Positions 1 to 12,500 of a DNA stretch of 53,527 bases are shown here, piece after piece. Under the pieces are notes generated by a model, which saw only the letters and a list, made by a program, of their open reading frames with translations, did not search any database and was not told the origin of the DNA. The translations under genes were made by a program, and so were the position numbers. The stretch comes from Tetmemena sp. SeJ-2015 (Eukaryota; Ciliophora; Spirotrichea; Sporadotrichida; Oxytrichidae): positions 1-53,527 of the forward strand of contig JAJKFJ010022620.1 of NCBI GenBank assembly GCA_027382625.1, written 5' to 3'. Numbering within the stretch: the first letter of the stretch is position 1; each line of letters begins with the position of its first letter.

Positions 1-723
1 CGTAATTTAACTTGAGTGCGCTCAAGGGCGAAAATGGCGCCGAAAAAAGCTCTCTCGAATGATGCTACTTGCGAACTTGTTGCATATGGGAAAAAATAGA
101 GGGGGAGGGGCCCTTGCACTAAAAAGTGCGATAGTGATTTTCACTACCATACTTAAGTTTGCACTTGTTTGTACTTGTATCTCATTGTACACGCATGTCA
201 TGAGTGCATACACTAGTGATTCATGTTTGCACATGATGTATGAATGATGTTAGCATCATGAGCAGTGATACATTTCCACACACATAGTTTGCAGTGAAAG
301 AGTGCGCTTTTCAATCAAAGTGCGATAAAATTCATCACCCCATTAATAATGATTTTAAAATAACCCTTATAATTAAAAATATAATTAAAACGTTTATTGG
401 TTATATCATTTTTAAAGGGAAGAACTCTATCCACTTTGATTGAGAGCGCACTCTTTCACTGCAAACTATGTTTTTTGCGAAATGTATCCCCTGTCATGCT
501 GCTAAATCTTTACACTGTGCAAACAAATACTAGTGTATGCACTCATAAACATGCGGTACTTTGAATAATCAAACTTAAGTAGGGTTGAGTGAAAATCACA
601 AATTCGCATTTTTCAGTGCAAGCCTCCCCTTCTCTCTTTTTCCGTTTGCAACAAGTGCGCAAGTAGCATTTTCCCAAATTTAGGCGCACATATCCAATTG
701 GGGCGACTCAATAAGTTACCCCT
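1..723. repeat. Long foldback (inverted-repeat) element at the window edge
   Basis: The two halves are imperfect reverse complements. Matching stretches include the ATGCTACTTGCG-type segment near 60 against its complement near 665, the ACTTAAGTTTG segment near 150 against 575, and GCAGTGAAAGAGTGCGC near 290 against 450. The turning point is an AT-rich core around 340-420. The outermost bases at both ends still resemble each other (GTAA..TTGAGTGCGC type), so the left end may lie at or just beyond the window start. No coding frame inside is convincing. It has the shape of a MITE or foldback transposon, but its tips differ from the two elements at 2182 and 5129, so it is probably another family. 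Confidence 0.7.
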
Positions 724-1074
724 AAATTAAAAAATGCATTTGATTTCATCATTTTTTAATTTCAATATATAATCTTTCATTTCTATTTTAGAGTGTATAG
801 GAAAAAGGGGAATGATAAAAAGAGAAAATAAAAGTATAAAAAGATATAGGGTTTTGCCAGAAATTACTCTCTTCCCCTTTTGAAGTTTCGAGGGCGCGCT
901 CTCGACCCAAAATTCAACTTTACTCACGTGAGTGTGAGAAGCACTTGCTTTTTTCCTTCTAAAAGTGAAAATGTGCTTGAACCTCTACTTTTCCCCTTCA
1001 TCGCATCCATGCTAATAAACCTTAGATGACTATAGGTATATGCTACTCTTATATTATATTTTTTGGAAATTTTT
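724..1074. other. AT-rich spacer without recognised gene
   Basis: This stretch lies between the foldback element and the start of recognisable homology with the right arm. A short minus-strand frame exists at 727-927, but it has low-complexity hydrophobic composition and no counterpart elsewhere. Nothing further is visible. Confidence 0.5.
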
Positions 1075-1084
1075 TAAAATTTTA

Positions 1085-4000
1085 ATTATTTCTATAAAAA
1101 AAGTAGAATATTTTCACACAGTCTTTATAAAATTTAAAAAATTATATCCTTCATTTAATAACTTCTCTTAATTAAATTTCCTTAATTATGATTATATGTT
1201 TCTCTTCTCCCTTCTTGAATATGAAGTGGTTCTTATACCTTTCTGAGTACCTGATGCGTTCTAGTTTCTTGCACCAGATGCAGTCAAATATTATTCATAA
1301 TGATATTTATGTATGTATGTTTGGTGTAATATGTATCTAAAGATGTCCCTCCCACTATAGGCGAATCTTCTTCTGTTTATCAAATTCAAGAGTATGGTGT
1401 TAATTTCCCTCTCGTGGAGTTCTGGCTGGGACTTGAGGGCGTTTTCAATTGTCATAAAATCAGGAATTTTAGTTGTGGAAGAAGATGCTGAATTCAAACG
1501 ACTGTTCTTCCTTCCTTCTTTCCTAATATGCCCTGATCATTTTAAACAACGAAGAAAGAATTTGATATATTCATCGTGCAAGTGCTGAGTTGCCAGAGTA
1601 TTATGATGAAGCGAGATATGAATTATGAAATCTAAAAACCTTTTGGATTGAGGATCTAATTTCAGGATTAAAACCTTTTATTAAGACTTTAACATTTAAT
1701 CTTTATTTCGTACTCTTAAAATTTTATTAAGCCCTTAGTAAAACTTAAACTTTAAATGACAATCATATAGATTACATGAATATTAAGGTATTCAATAGTT
1801 TTATCTGGGCTCTCTATATTATTATGAGTGATGTTCAATGTTAAAACATTTAGCAATTATATTCATGATAAAGTTTGCTAGCTTTGATTTCCATATATAT
1901 GGTTCTCCTGAGTGATTGCAGTCTGTTGAAGTTACTCATACCGTTGGTTCCTATTTTCCTTTAAATAGGGAGAATTTAAAATAAAGAAGTAACGACTGGA
2001 TTCCTATCCTCTTCAAATACCTACTTCCTTACGCCGTTAAAAGTCCTAGCTCCACGTAATTCCTGTTTAGGAGGTAATTCCTCAGTCCCGTTTATTTTCA
2101 CTACTTTCATTTAAAAAAGATAGAGAAGTTTGTGAAATGTAATCTTCATATCTCTGATGTAAAAATTGAATAAAATAATTTGGGGGGGAGCCTTTCCTCG
2201 TCATCAACTTTTTTCATGAAAATATGAAAAATCACGATCTAGCCTAAAATCAGCTAAAAACACCAGATTTTGAGTCCAAATTCAAATTCAAATTGCCTAT
2301 CCTACTCGTATTCTTTACTTTAGAGTATTTATCATAAATTTTTAGAACATCGAGATTGAAAATTTTATCTTTCAGGCAGCTTTATTGAGAATAGTCTTTA
2401 TTTTTTTCGCAAAGATTAGTAATAATTTTTGATGGATAACTAACAAAGATATTCATGATTAAAGTCGTTTATTGATATACATGTCTTACAAATAAGCTTA
2501 AAGTAATTTATAATAAATATCGAGTTTATTACTTATAAAATCTTAAAATGATAGAAAAAATAAAAAAGACTTCTTTATTTATGATGTTTATATAGAAAAC
2601 AATGGTAGCAATAAATATAAATAAATTTATATTTAAATTTTAAATTTTAAATAAACTATTTTTTAATAGGTGTTTTAAGAAAGAAGAGAATTCTAAAGCT
2701 CTAAAATAAAACATAAAAGATCTATGAGTTATTTTTTTAATTTTGAAAACTTATACTAATAAAGGTATTTAATTTATATTAATTAGATGATCTTTCATTC
2801 ACAATTTATTTTTTCGAAATCAGTTTTCCTTCAAGCTTCTCCCAAATACTCTAAAGTAAAGAATACGAGTAGGATAGGCAATTTGAATTAGAATTTGGAC
2901 ACAAAATCTGGTGTTTTTAGCTGATTTTAGGCTAGATCGTAATTTTTCATATTTTCATTAAAAAAGTGGATGACGAGGAAAGCCCCCCCCCCAATAATTT
3001 TTTATGATGGCAAAGTTGTTGTCTTGGTTTTTCCTAATGAAAGGAGGATTGGATTTGTTAGGAGACACATTCAAAATTAATTGGAAGCTATTCTAAATCT
3101 CGTAAAAGATTTATGGATTGTCCCACTCTGTAACTTCAACCTGAGAGGTGAGTCCTTCTGTGGGTACTCCTTTATCAATAGATCTCCTGCTCCTTCTCTT
3201 TAAAAACTATACCTTATAATTCCATCTATCTTTGCGGGTGAAAGAAGTTTCTCCTCCTCTCTTCTTTTCTGTCTGAGGGCTTCACTTCTATCCGAATCTT
3301 GCCAGTACTTAATTAATAAAGAATTAATAAGCAATAAGTATTTTAACTTGATCTGATATATTTGCTTGAGGATAGAAGACACAAAGATACGCCTTGAGAA
3401 GAAACTAATTATCACGAAGCCTATCAAGTACAGTGACTGCTGCAGACCTCCTATATCTCCCAGCATCACCAGGATTGAGTACACCTATCGATTGTAGATG
3501 TCATATCTATAGTCATATCTCAAGTAGAAATAAAGATGAAAATTGATTCATTCAATATTCGTAGATGACTACTAGCTCACCTGTTGTGTCGTCATAGTTG
3601 TCATCATACGTCCTCTAATTCGACACCTGAGCGAAATCGACTTCATCTTACTGACCTTCCATTAGTTTAATTAAAATTTTGACCCAACTAAAGCAAGTCG
3701 TCCTAGAGTTGAGATTCTTGCAGCTAAATGTAAAAGTTGGCCAGCCTATTTACTCCCACATCAATATCCCAGAATAAGGAATCGTCAATGTAGGGCTTCA
3801 CTGGATTCTCAAAGTCCGAAAAATCAAAATACTAGTTCACAAAGGGAACGCTGAATTATAAGTTCTAGAAAAAGGCATCGATTTCAGCTTTCTTAAACAA
3901 TGAAATTTAAGAATGATATAATTTAAGCTTTAGGAGCACAGTTTTAGGAAGTCGAAGTGTTCAAACAGCGAATCAACTTAATATCGATCAAAAGGTAGAT

Positions 4001-5084
4001 TTATTTTATCCTATTGACAATTCGATGTACTTAAATTCATTGGAGTAGAAATCTCCTTGGAGAGTGATATTTGACCATGAGAAGCACATGAGTTTGTCAA
4101 TGCCGTATTTTAAGACCTCAGCTTAGTTGGGGTATCTCAAAGTATTATTTCCACATTTTTAGATAGGAAGATATACTCTCTCCTTCAGTCGAGGGAAGGT
4201 GCCGTTCTTAAGCGGCGTATCTGAATAGTAGTAATGCGTTTCCCTCACCTAATACTTGCCATACCTTGGATCTAAATCTACGCCTAGTCCGAAAGACATG
4301 TCGAATCCGTATTCTTGAGGGATGTATGGATCTTCTTCGTTGAGATCCCTTTGGAATGACGCCTTGCTAATCAAATGAAATACTATAGGTTTAGAATTTT
4401 ATCGAAAATTAACTTAATTAATAAATTAAAACAAAACTTAGGGATTGTAAGAGAAGTGAGACCAGCTTGAATAATTATTAAGCCTTTTGCTTCTGCATGA
4501 AATTTTAAGAACTTTACATCCATGCCACTTTTATGTCGGAGCTCTTATTTCAAAGTTAAAATGGCACAAAAAATAAGAAAGTAGACGATTATAAAGAAGA
4601 TTGAGTTTATCATATTTTGCTTCTGAAGAATGCTGCTAAGGTAATTAAAAAAGAAACTCATGATTGACAATCGAGAAAGTATTTTATTATAGGGTGTTTT
4701 AGCTTTTTAAACTGCGATTAAGTGGAACACCCTTTTATTATTTTAATCAATAAACTGTTTTACTATAATTCTCAGCTATAATGTTAGGATCAGATCGTTG
4801 AAAAAGTACAAGCATTCTCGTGATCGAGAAAGCTATAATGAGAACAATTATCAACAGAGAAATCAATGAGCCAGGCATAGTCTTAAACGAGTCGTCTCCC
4901 TTGTAAGTCAAATTAATTTGCTGTCCGTAGATGTCCAAGCTTTTGAATTGTACTAAAATGAAATATTAACTATTAAAAACGTAAATAGGAATTGTGACTT
5001 GACGTTGCTTGCGCAGGACTTGTGAGAAGGAGGAGCTTTCCTAACGGGCCTCTAACGCCAGGGTCTAGGGAAAATAGATTCCAT
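1085..5084 (-). CDS. Ciliate-type multi-block transmembrane protein, left copy
   Basis: This is the mirror copy of the gene at 18330-21504. The ATG at 5084, the IES with pointer ACAATTC (GAATTGT on this strand, about 4930-4990), the first membrane helix (4747-4938), the soluble middle blocks (about 3540-4400), the block with a second hydrophobic helix (3200-3484) and the C-terminal block (about 1100-1610) are all present in the same order. The foldback element at 2182-2992 sits between two coding blocks. Whether it falls in an IES or a coding segment could not be fixed, but the corresponding place in the right copy, near 20430, is AT-rich non-coding. No clear TGA is seen where the right copy stops. 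The copy could still be functional after germline processing. Function is unknown. Confidence 0.6.
2182..2992. mobile_element. MITE-like foldback element B (about 811 bp)
   Basis: Terminal inverted repeats of roughly 150 bp flank a unique AT-rich core (about 2340-2835). The tips read G-run-AGCCTTTCCTCGTC and its complement GACGAGGAAAGC-C-run. The element is bounded by a perfect 8 bp direct repeat AATAATTT at 2174-2181 and 2993-3000. The mirrored right arm has no element at this place (near 20420), which makes this an insertion with a target-site duplication. No transposase is encoded, so it would have to be moved in trans. It shares the tip motif CCTTTCCTCG with the element at 5129-5742. Confidence 0.8.
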
Positions 5085-5128
5085 TAATGTTGTCAATTAT
5101 TTAATCAAAGGAAGAGAAATTGTGTGAA

Positions 5129-5742
5129 GGGAGGGGCCTTTCCTCGACAGTAAAATTTTATTATGAAAAAAGGTCAGAAAAAAATATGTTTAGTGAGTAA
5201 TTTTTGCTGCTAAATCTGATTCTCCCAGTTATAGAGGCCTGTTCGAACATCTAAGGCTTCAAATTTTAATCCTAATTTAGTTTCATAGAGGCCAGCTGGA
5301 CCAAAATAAAATATATATTTTATGCTAATTTTTTTCTCTTGTAAAATAAACTTAAAGTGCAATTTTTAAAGGGTGCAACATTTTTATATAACCAAACATT
5401 TAATTCATGATTAAGCGGCTAATGCTGCAATTTTTAGGCTATACTTTATTGGGCTTATAACTGAAGCATGTTATATATTCAATAATTGTTGAACCCTTTA
5501 AAAATTGCACTTTAAGTTTATTTTACAAGAGCAAAAAATTAGCATAAAATATATATTTTATTTTGGTCCAGCTGGCCTCTATGAAACTAAATTAGGATTA
5601 AAATTTGAAGCCTTAGATGTTCGAACAGGCCTCTATAACTGGGAGAATCAGATTTAGCAGCAAAAATTACTCACTAAACATATTTTTTTCTGACCTTTTT
5701 TCATAATAAAATTTTACTGTCGAGGAAAGGCCCCCCTCCCCC
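5129..5742. mobile_element. MITE-like foldback element A (about 614 bp)
   Basis: This is a near-perfect palindrome with arms of about 260 bp and a central loop around 5390-5490. The tips are GGGAGGGGCCTTTCCTCG and the complement CGAGGAAAGGCCCCCCTC. A 7 bp duplication GTGTGAA lies at 5122-5128 and 5743-5749. The right arm carries the uninterrupted sequence with a single GTGTGAA site (complement TTCACAC near 18287), so the insertion is clean. It lies between the 3' end of the LSM14 copy and the start of the membrane-protein copy. No open frame is present. Confidence 0.85.
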
Positions 5743-5749
5743 GTGTGAA

Positions 5750-6598
5750 TATTCTGTTCAGGTCTAATACTTTCAATCAAACTTAAGCTGTTTTAAATAT
5801 TTATTGCTCCCATCTCAGGATCAATCACAAGTTTTTATTTCACTTGCTATACATCAAAAGAATTTAATTCATTAAGTTTAATCTTTATTTAGGAATTTCA
5901 TAATTTGTTTTTCTTTATTCATGAAATATATAATTTAAATTGCAGAACTTGCATTCATAAGATTTTGATTACGCCTATCTATTTTTAAAAAGGATAATTG
6001 CTTCAATTTATTTCTCCTTTATAATTTTGTTTTGATCAATATCTGCGGAAGTTAGTACATATCTCTTAATAGAGAATAAGGTTATAAAAATAGGGATGGA
6101 TACTAGCAAATACTTTATGAAATTTGTAGTTTTTAACTTATAAAAGAGATTATTTTTCCTTTTTGAAATAGAAAAATGTAATCAAAATTTGAATTAAATT
6201 TTACATCAAAATTGATTTTTGTTCTTCAAAATTTGTGAGAAAAAAGTTAAAAATTTATTATTCTATAGTTCTAAAGAAGCTCATTAAGTCAAAACCACTA
6301 GCTTATACGCAGCTTGGTTATCATAACTCTCATCTTTCGCTAAAGAGTAAAAGCATGAGAAAAGAATTCTTCAGATCTAGAGAACCATAACTTGTTAACT
6401 TAAGCAGAAAAGCAGTCAAAGTTTCCACAGGAAATACTATCCAATCAAAACCACCAATGCAAAGTCTCACAAAGAGTTTAGATAACACTAATTCAAATAT
6501 GAATAATTGTTCGCAAACTGTAATGAAAGGCAAAGTGCAGAATCTTCAGAAAGCTATACAGAAAAGTAAAAATTTTTAAATTTAAATTTTAGCTCTTC
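5750..6598. other. AT-rich intergenic region, left arm
   Basis: This corresponds to 17440-18290 in the right arm. It contains only short chance frames (for example 6330-6533, minus). It separates the 3' end of LSM14 from the start of the membrane-protein gene. Confidence 0.6.
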
Positions 6599-9500
6599 TC
6601 AGATTGGGGGGACATAAACGAGAAAACCCAAACCCTCAAAAGATTTTGCTATTGCACTTTTAAGCCCGCTCGCTATCCCCCTTCCTTTTCCCCTTTTTGC
6701 ACCACCTTTGTAGCCTCCTTTTCCCAACCGGGGGGCTAGTATCCTCCTTCTTGAAATACCCGCCTTTTTGGAAAACCAAATTTATCATTTCATTTCTATA
6801 AATACTTTTAAATAAAACCCCTTTCCCCTTTAAATTTCCCCTTCTTTAGCCGCCTCGGCCTCCCCCTTTAGTCCCCTCGTAGTTTCCTCTACCTTTTCCC
6901 TAAAGTACCCCTCAAAAGCCACCCTCGGGCCTTTCCCCTTGTAGTTTTCATGGGCCCCCCTTTTGCTGCCCCCTTTTTTTTAGCCATCATGGGCCTCCTC
7001 TGCTTCCCCCTTTTCGTAGTTATTAAAAGCCACCTCTGTTAGCATTTATAGGGCTTCTGATATTTATTCCTATCCATAAAAACCTTCTTTAGTTTCCGTA
7101 TCCCCCCCCCATTTTTTCCCTGAAAGGTTTTTAATCGGATAAAGGGTAAAGAAAAATAATCTATAGTCCATTTTCGAAATTATATTTGCGATGAGGAAAA
7201 AGGGCCCCAGTGAAAACCTTTAGCTGTCTTAGCTCATAGTCCTCCCCTCAGGTTCAGAACTTTGCAGCCTACATCTAAAGAGCCTGGTATATTGTTTCCT
7301 ACTAAGAGATCAGAGCGCTACTGGAGTCGGGTCTATTCCATCTAGAAAATTTTTTGAAAAGGGGAGCTGGGGGGGCACTCACCATGGAGCTATCCCTTTA
7401 AGACCCAAGTTAAGTCAGCATTGCCCTTTTCGGGGCACTTGTCCCAAACCTTTCTAAATGCCCAACCCCTCTGGCAGAGCAAAAGGGCCATCTCCCCCCC
7501 TCGCGTAGCGTTGTTAATGTTCCATCGAAAAGCACCCTAAAAATCACACCCCAGCAAGGGTCACGGGAAAAAACATTTTATCGCCCCGCATGGTATAAAA
7601 GTTAAAGGGTTAAAAGGAGTGACTACAGCTTGAGCCAGCGTAAGTAGGAGGAAATACTGAGGACACAAGTTTGCGTATACAAAAGGATGCTCGCGAGCAG
7701 AAGCGAAAAGGCTTACATCATCTTCCTTGACAAAACCCAATATTCAAGCCCTACCATCCCAAGATCAGGCCCTTGGGGCCCAAAACCCTTACCAAAACTA
7801 AGTGCTTTTTAAGGAGGGGATTAAGCCCCAACCCCAAATGGCAGCTCTCGTTATGAAAGTTCACACGAAAGGCTTAGAGGGATTCGCCCCTACGCAAAAA
7901 AATGTCGATAAAACCATACAAAATTATTGAAAGGGGGGGCTGAAGCTACTTGGGTTGCGTAAACCCAAAGGGGAAAAAAGTTATAGGTGTTCAAAGATCA
8001 CCTCAGGCCCCGGTTTCGCCCCAGGTTTCCCTTCCGACCTCGGGCATTGAGCTTTTTCTTCGGGGGCCCCTTTTCATATATTTTTCAAACCCTATCGGAG
8101 AAAGTTTTTTCTAGAGTGAAAGGCCACTATAAAGCAAAAGGACTAGCGCGAAAGGAACTTTTAAAGTGGGGCCAGGTTTTACCCACAAAGGCCCCAATCA
8201 TAATCTAAACGCTATTCTTTTAAAATTTGAGCAATTTTTGACTGCCAACCCCCACTAAAAGAAACGTGGCCTCAGGAGAAGGGAAAAGGGGGAAAAGGTC
8301 AAAAGAGTTTGGGGGTGAATAGGATTAATTTTAAAGAACTTAACCCTTTAAGTATTTCAAAATTTAAATTTCCCAACCCGCACCCTTTTCTTACCCGGGA
8401 GGGGTTTTTTAAGAAACCCCCATGTCTACTCGGGGGGCCTTTGGGCACCGGTTTCCCCGTTCCCCCGTCATAAAGGCTGCCCTTCCCCGGGTTTCCCTCA
8501 TTAACACACTGTTTTTAAAAAAATCTTGTTGCGTTCCTTCTTTTGGGACGTTTCCCAAAAGAATTTACCTTCAACAATTGCCAGACCCTCTCCCCTTTTT
8601 TTCTAAAAAAATTTTGAAAACCCCGAAATTTTTTACTCGAATAGAAAGGGTTAGCCCCCCAAAACTTCGAAGCATCCCCCGGGGTTACCTCGATAGTGTC
8701 AAGTTTTCCCCTCTTTTTCAGTCTAACCTGACTTTTTGAGCGGGTTGTTGGTGTGGGGCCCAAAAAGTTTCCCTTAAAGGAAGCCCCCTCAAAGAGGCCG
8801 AGTAGGGAAAGGTGTAGTTTGCGTTCGGGTTTTTCCCCCCAAAACCTCATAGAATTTTTGAGATAACCCTTCAGAAGCCCCCCAGTCCCCTCCACCAAAT
8901 TTTCAAAAATTTGGTTGCCCACAAGAAGTCAGGGAAATTTGGGAAACGTTGATTTGGGTTTGGCCTCGGGGGCCCGTCTCATCCAAAAAATTTTCTACCC
9001 TAATAAGGACATCCCTAAGGAAAGGGGGAGGTTTTGTCCTCTTCTGGGGGGGCAGGTGAAAACCCAGCTAAAACCCATATTAAGTAGTTTTTCATTACTT
9101 CCCTTAGAACTTGAGATGGGAAAGTAGAGGTCCCCCTTTGGAGTGAATTCGTTTCCCAGCTGCTTGCTGCTGACGATTTTGAGTTGGTTGATGCTCGTGG
9201 AGCTTCTGTTTAAAGTTCATCAGGGAATAGAGTCAAGTCCTATCTGTCGGTCCTCCTTTAAAAAAGTTTAAGTCTTTAATTAATTGAGTTACATAAGCTT
9301 AAATTAGAGCTTGGGTACTTAATAGGGGCCTTTTTTAAATTAATTTTGCTGGCAAACAAAAGGTTTTAAAGGTTTTGGAAAATAAACTTGTTGGGAAAAA
9401 GCTGATTGGGAAAGCAAAACCCCAAAAAGGGAAAAGGAATGGGATGGTAGCTTTAGCTGTCTGCGGGCGAGCTCAAGTCTCTTTTGGCATGGCTTGAAAA

Positions 9501-12500
9501 ATCTAAAGGTGGGAAAAATTAGGTAGGGGTTTTGGATGTTTTTTATCAGAAAAAAGGGAAAAGGGCCTTTTGGACATTTCAGGGGAGGGTTTTTTGGGTT
9601 TTTGGATGTTTTAAAAAAAAATGGAATAAGGTATGGATTTGGACATTGCTTTCCCTTTTGAGGAAGTTTGGAGAGAGTGCTTTTTAGTCTTTGGGTGGAA
9701 GCGGGCGTTGAGTGTCTTCTGGGCCCAAATGGCTTGTGAGTGCCCTAAAAGTTTAAGTGCTTAAATTAAAATTTTAATAGGAAAAATTTTTACTATTTAA
9801 TAGGGGAAAAGCGCAACCCATTCCAAGGAGCAAAGCAGTAGTTTTCCCTCCCAGTGCAGGGGCGGCGAGTCCTCGGCAGGAAATCAAAAACCAACAGCTT
9901 GGATGGGCAAGGAAAATTTAAAACATAAAATTGCAAAGAAAGGGGAGGACAGGGGGGTTTTATGACGTTTGGGGTTGAAGGAATGGCTTTCGCAAGGAGA
10001 GGAAAAGAAAAGCAAAAAGGCCCAACGACCCAGGTTTTTCTGCTCGGGTTTGTGGCTTTTGCCAGAGAGTATAAAAGGGCCCAAGGAACTTAAAAAAGGC
10101 ATCCCCGTTTTTCCATTAACGCGCTTAGGGCTTCTCCCAAAAAATTTAAAAAATTTCAAGGCAGATATTAGTGCAAGCCCCTGCAATGATGAAAAAGCAT
10201 GATTTTCCCAAACTTTCGTGTCCTAAAGGCGAAAATTTAAAGGCTACCCATTGAAAAGGAGGATTTTTTTCCCCGCTCTGGGTCCCAGCCCTCTTTTTAA
10301 TAAATAGCTTAAGCTCAACTCTTTTCCATTAGTCATTTCCAAAGCAAGGAGGCTACCCGCTTAAAGAAAAAGTAATCCCAAGCGACCCTGACACAGATTG
10401 TTTAAGGGCTGCCTTTGATTGCAGCGGGGAAGTTTTCTTATGTCAAGCAGCCTTGGCCTTTTCGGATCAGCTATGAAAGTCCCCCTTTTGCTTGATTTTC
10501 CATCATTCAAAAAAATTGAGAAGCCCCCACTTTTTCCAATTCTTAAAAAACCCTTTTTTTCGTGCGAGGCAAAAAAAGTATAAATTTTAAAGGGCTCTTG
10601 AATGGGGCCTAGGAGTCCCTTTTTAAAACAATTGGGATGGGAGTTTCAATTTATGAATTCCTAAGCAAAAATTTGAAAAATTTCAGGGGGCCCTTTTCTT
10701 CTTTGAGGAACTTAAAATTTAAGGGAAGGAGACTAAAAAGAAACCAAATTTGCAATTCAGAAAAAGGGAAAACTTGCAAGAAGATCCCTAAAGAGAAATT
10801 GATGGAAATTGAGAGTGTTCAATTTAAAATTTTCAAGGTAATCCCCCCTTTATTTTTCAAGTAAAAAGGTGTACAAGGTCTCGACGAGTTTCAAGAAGGT
10901 TTTACATCGGGCCCAGGATGGTAAAATAATTTCCTTTCAAACAGAGAGTTTCGACTTAGCTTTGCAAGGTTCACCAAAATCCGGGTTCAGCACTGGATGT
11001 TTCATTTGAGGAAACTAAATATCATGTTTTCGGCAAAAAAAGGGTTTTGGAGCAGGGGCACTGCAGAGATTTGACACCCCCGATGTCTCAGCCCTTCAAA
11101 ACTTTCGCATTATTGGAAAGCCCCCCCGCCAGAGGTCTTTTTGAGTAATTTTTTGCCATGCAAGTATGGCTGGCAAAGGAAATAGCCTGGCCCAGTGGTT
11201 TGCCACCCTTTCCCCTTTGGGAAATCAGACATGCCGAAAAAGCAGAAGTTCGGGGCTGCGAAGGCCCTCGTTTGAAATTTACCTATGGGCCTAAATGGAA
11301 ATGCGCGGTTTCCCCTTCCAAAGCCCACTCAAACTCTAATCAAAAACGAAAAGTGGATCATTTTAAACACAGCTTGGGGGGTTTGCAGTACATAGTTTTC
11401 GGGTTACAGCAAGTAGCAAAAGGTGGCTCTAGATGACCTAAATTAAAATTCAAAGATGGGAAAGATTGACACTAAAAAAGACTTGGGAAAGAGACTCAAA
11501 CAGTTGTTTAAAAAGACAGATATATTAAATTTTGGGATAATTAAATTTTTTTCCTCGAAAATTTTCCTCTTGTTGTCCTATCTATCTTTAGCCTCCTTAA
11601 TACCCCCCTTTTCCTTTGTTGAAAAAGCCTTTCGTACCCTTTCCTCAAACCCACCTTTGAAAACCCCCCCCCGTTTATTGGGGGTAGGGGGGCCATCATA
11701 GCCGCCTCTCCCTTTCCTTTTGGGCCCCCTGAAACCCCCTCCGCCCCCTTCTGGGGCCCCTCCCTCTGCCTCCTCTATATCCTCCTCTTTTTCCCTCTAA
11801 TCATACTATGCCGAAGGAGACACCCGAAAGTCTCTTTCATCCCTTCTTCCTAATATCGCTTTCGGGGATCTATATCAGATGCCTTCTTTTGAGTGGAATT
11901 TGAGATGCTGTCAAAGAAGCCTGAAGTCTTATCATACTTAGGCTTATTTTGATCTTCCTCAACAGGAGTTGAGCTTTGTTCAATATAGGAAAATAATACA
12001 TGTGAGAGTGATTAGTTCAGGAGCAATATTGGACTTCTTCTCTTCCTCCTGCTCTCTCAAATGGTGCTGTTCAAAGTCAAAGTTTTCCTTCAGCTACTCC
12101 TTTAGCTGCTCATTAGGATTCTAGTGCAACTCTCCAATGATACCTCTCTTTTAAATGAGAGAAAGAGTATGATATAGTATTTTAAACTCTTTGCCTAATG
12201 CTATGTACCTCCTCCTCTCTGATTATTGTAGCCTCCTCTTCCTTGGGAGTGCTGCTGATAGCCTCTATTATTTTACTGCTGCCCTTGATAGCCAGCTCCC
12301 CCGTGGTGCTAAGCGTTGCGACTCTCTTACTAGAATTCTTCAGAGCCTTGATTTTACCTTGGGGGTTTGCACTCTAGTTCTGAAGATTTCCATTTGCTTG
12401 CGCTTGAGGGTTCTTTTGAAGTTAGTTCTCATTCTTAGTTTGGTTTTGATTATTCCTCCAGCTGTGGACATCTCCCCCCTCCTTAGGAGGTCTCTCCTTC

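Larger units (their letters stand above)
7121..11575. mobile_element. TBE-like transposon, degraded or poorly resolved copy
   Basis: This segment is absent from the right arm, where the RGG region is continuous. It has the same order of remnants as the element at 46020-49985: transposase on plus, a short gene on minus, and a zinc-finger/kinase-type gene on plus. DNA similarity is visible directly: GAGGTTCAGAACTTT-like sequence at about 7245, AAGGAGGGGATTAAGC at about 7815, GTGAAAGGCCACTATAA at about 8117, and the GGATGTTTT repeat tract at about 9530-9640. Boundaries come from alignment to the right arm, with TTTTTTCC on the left and TTGTTGTCC before TATCTATC on the right. Clear terminal inverted repeats were not found. 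Homopolymer inflation means the true length is probably nearer 4 kb. Confidence 0.75.

Noticed and set aside
8515..8922. 135-residue minus-strand frame and overlapping plus frame 8422-8739
   Set aside because: They lie in the homopolymer-inflated TBE remnant. Only the small part equivalent to the 22 kDa C-terminus is meaningful, and the rest is frame noise.
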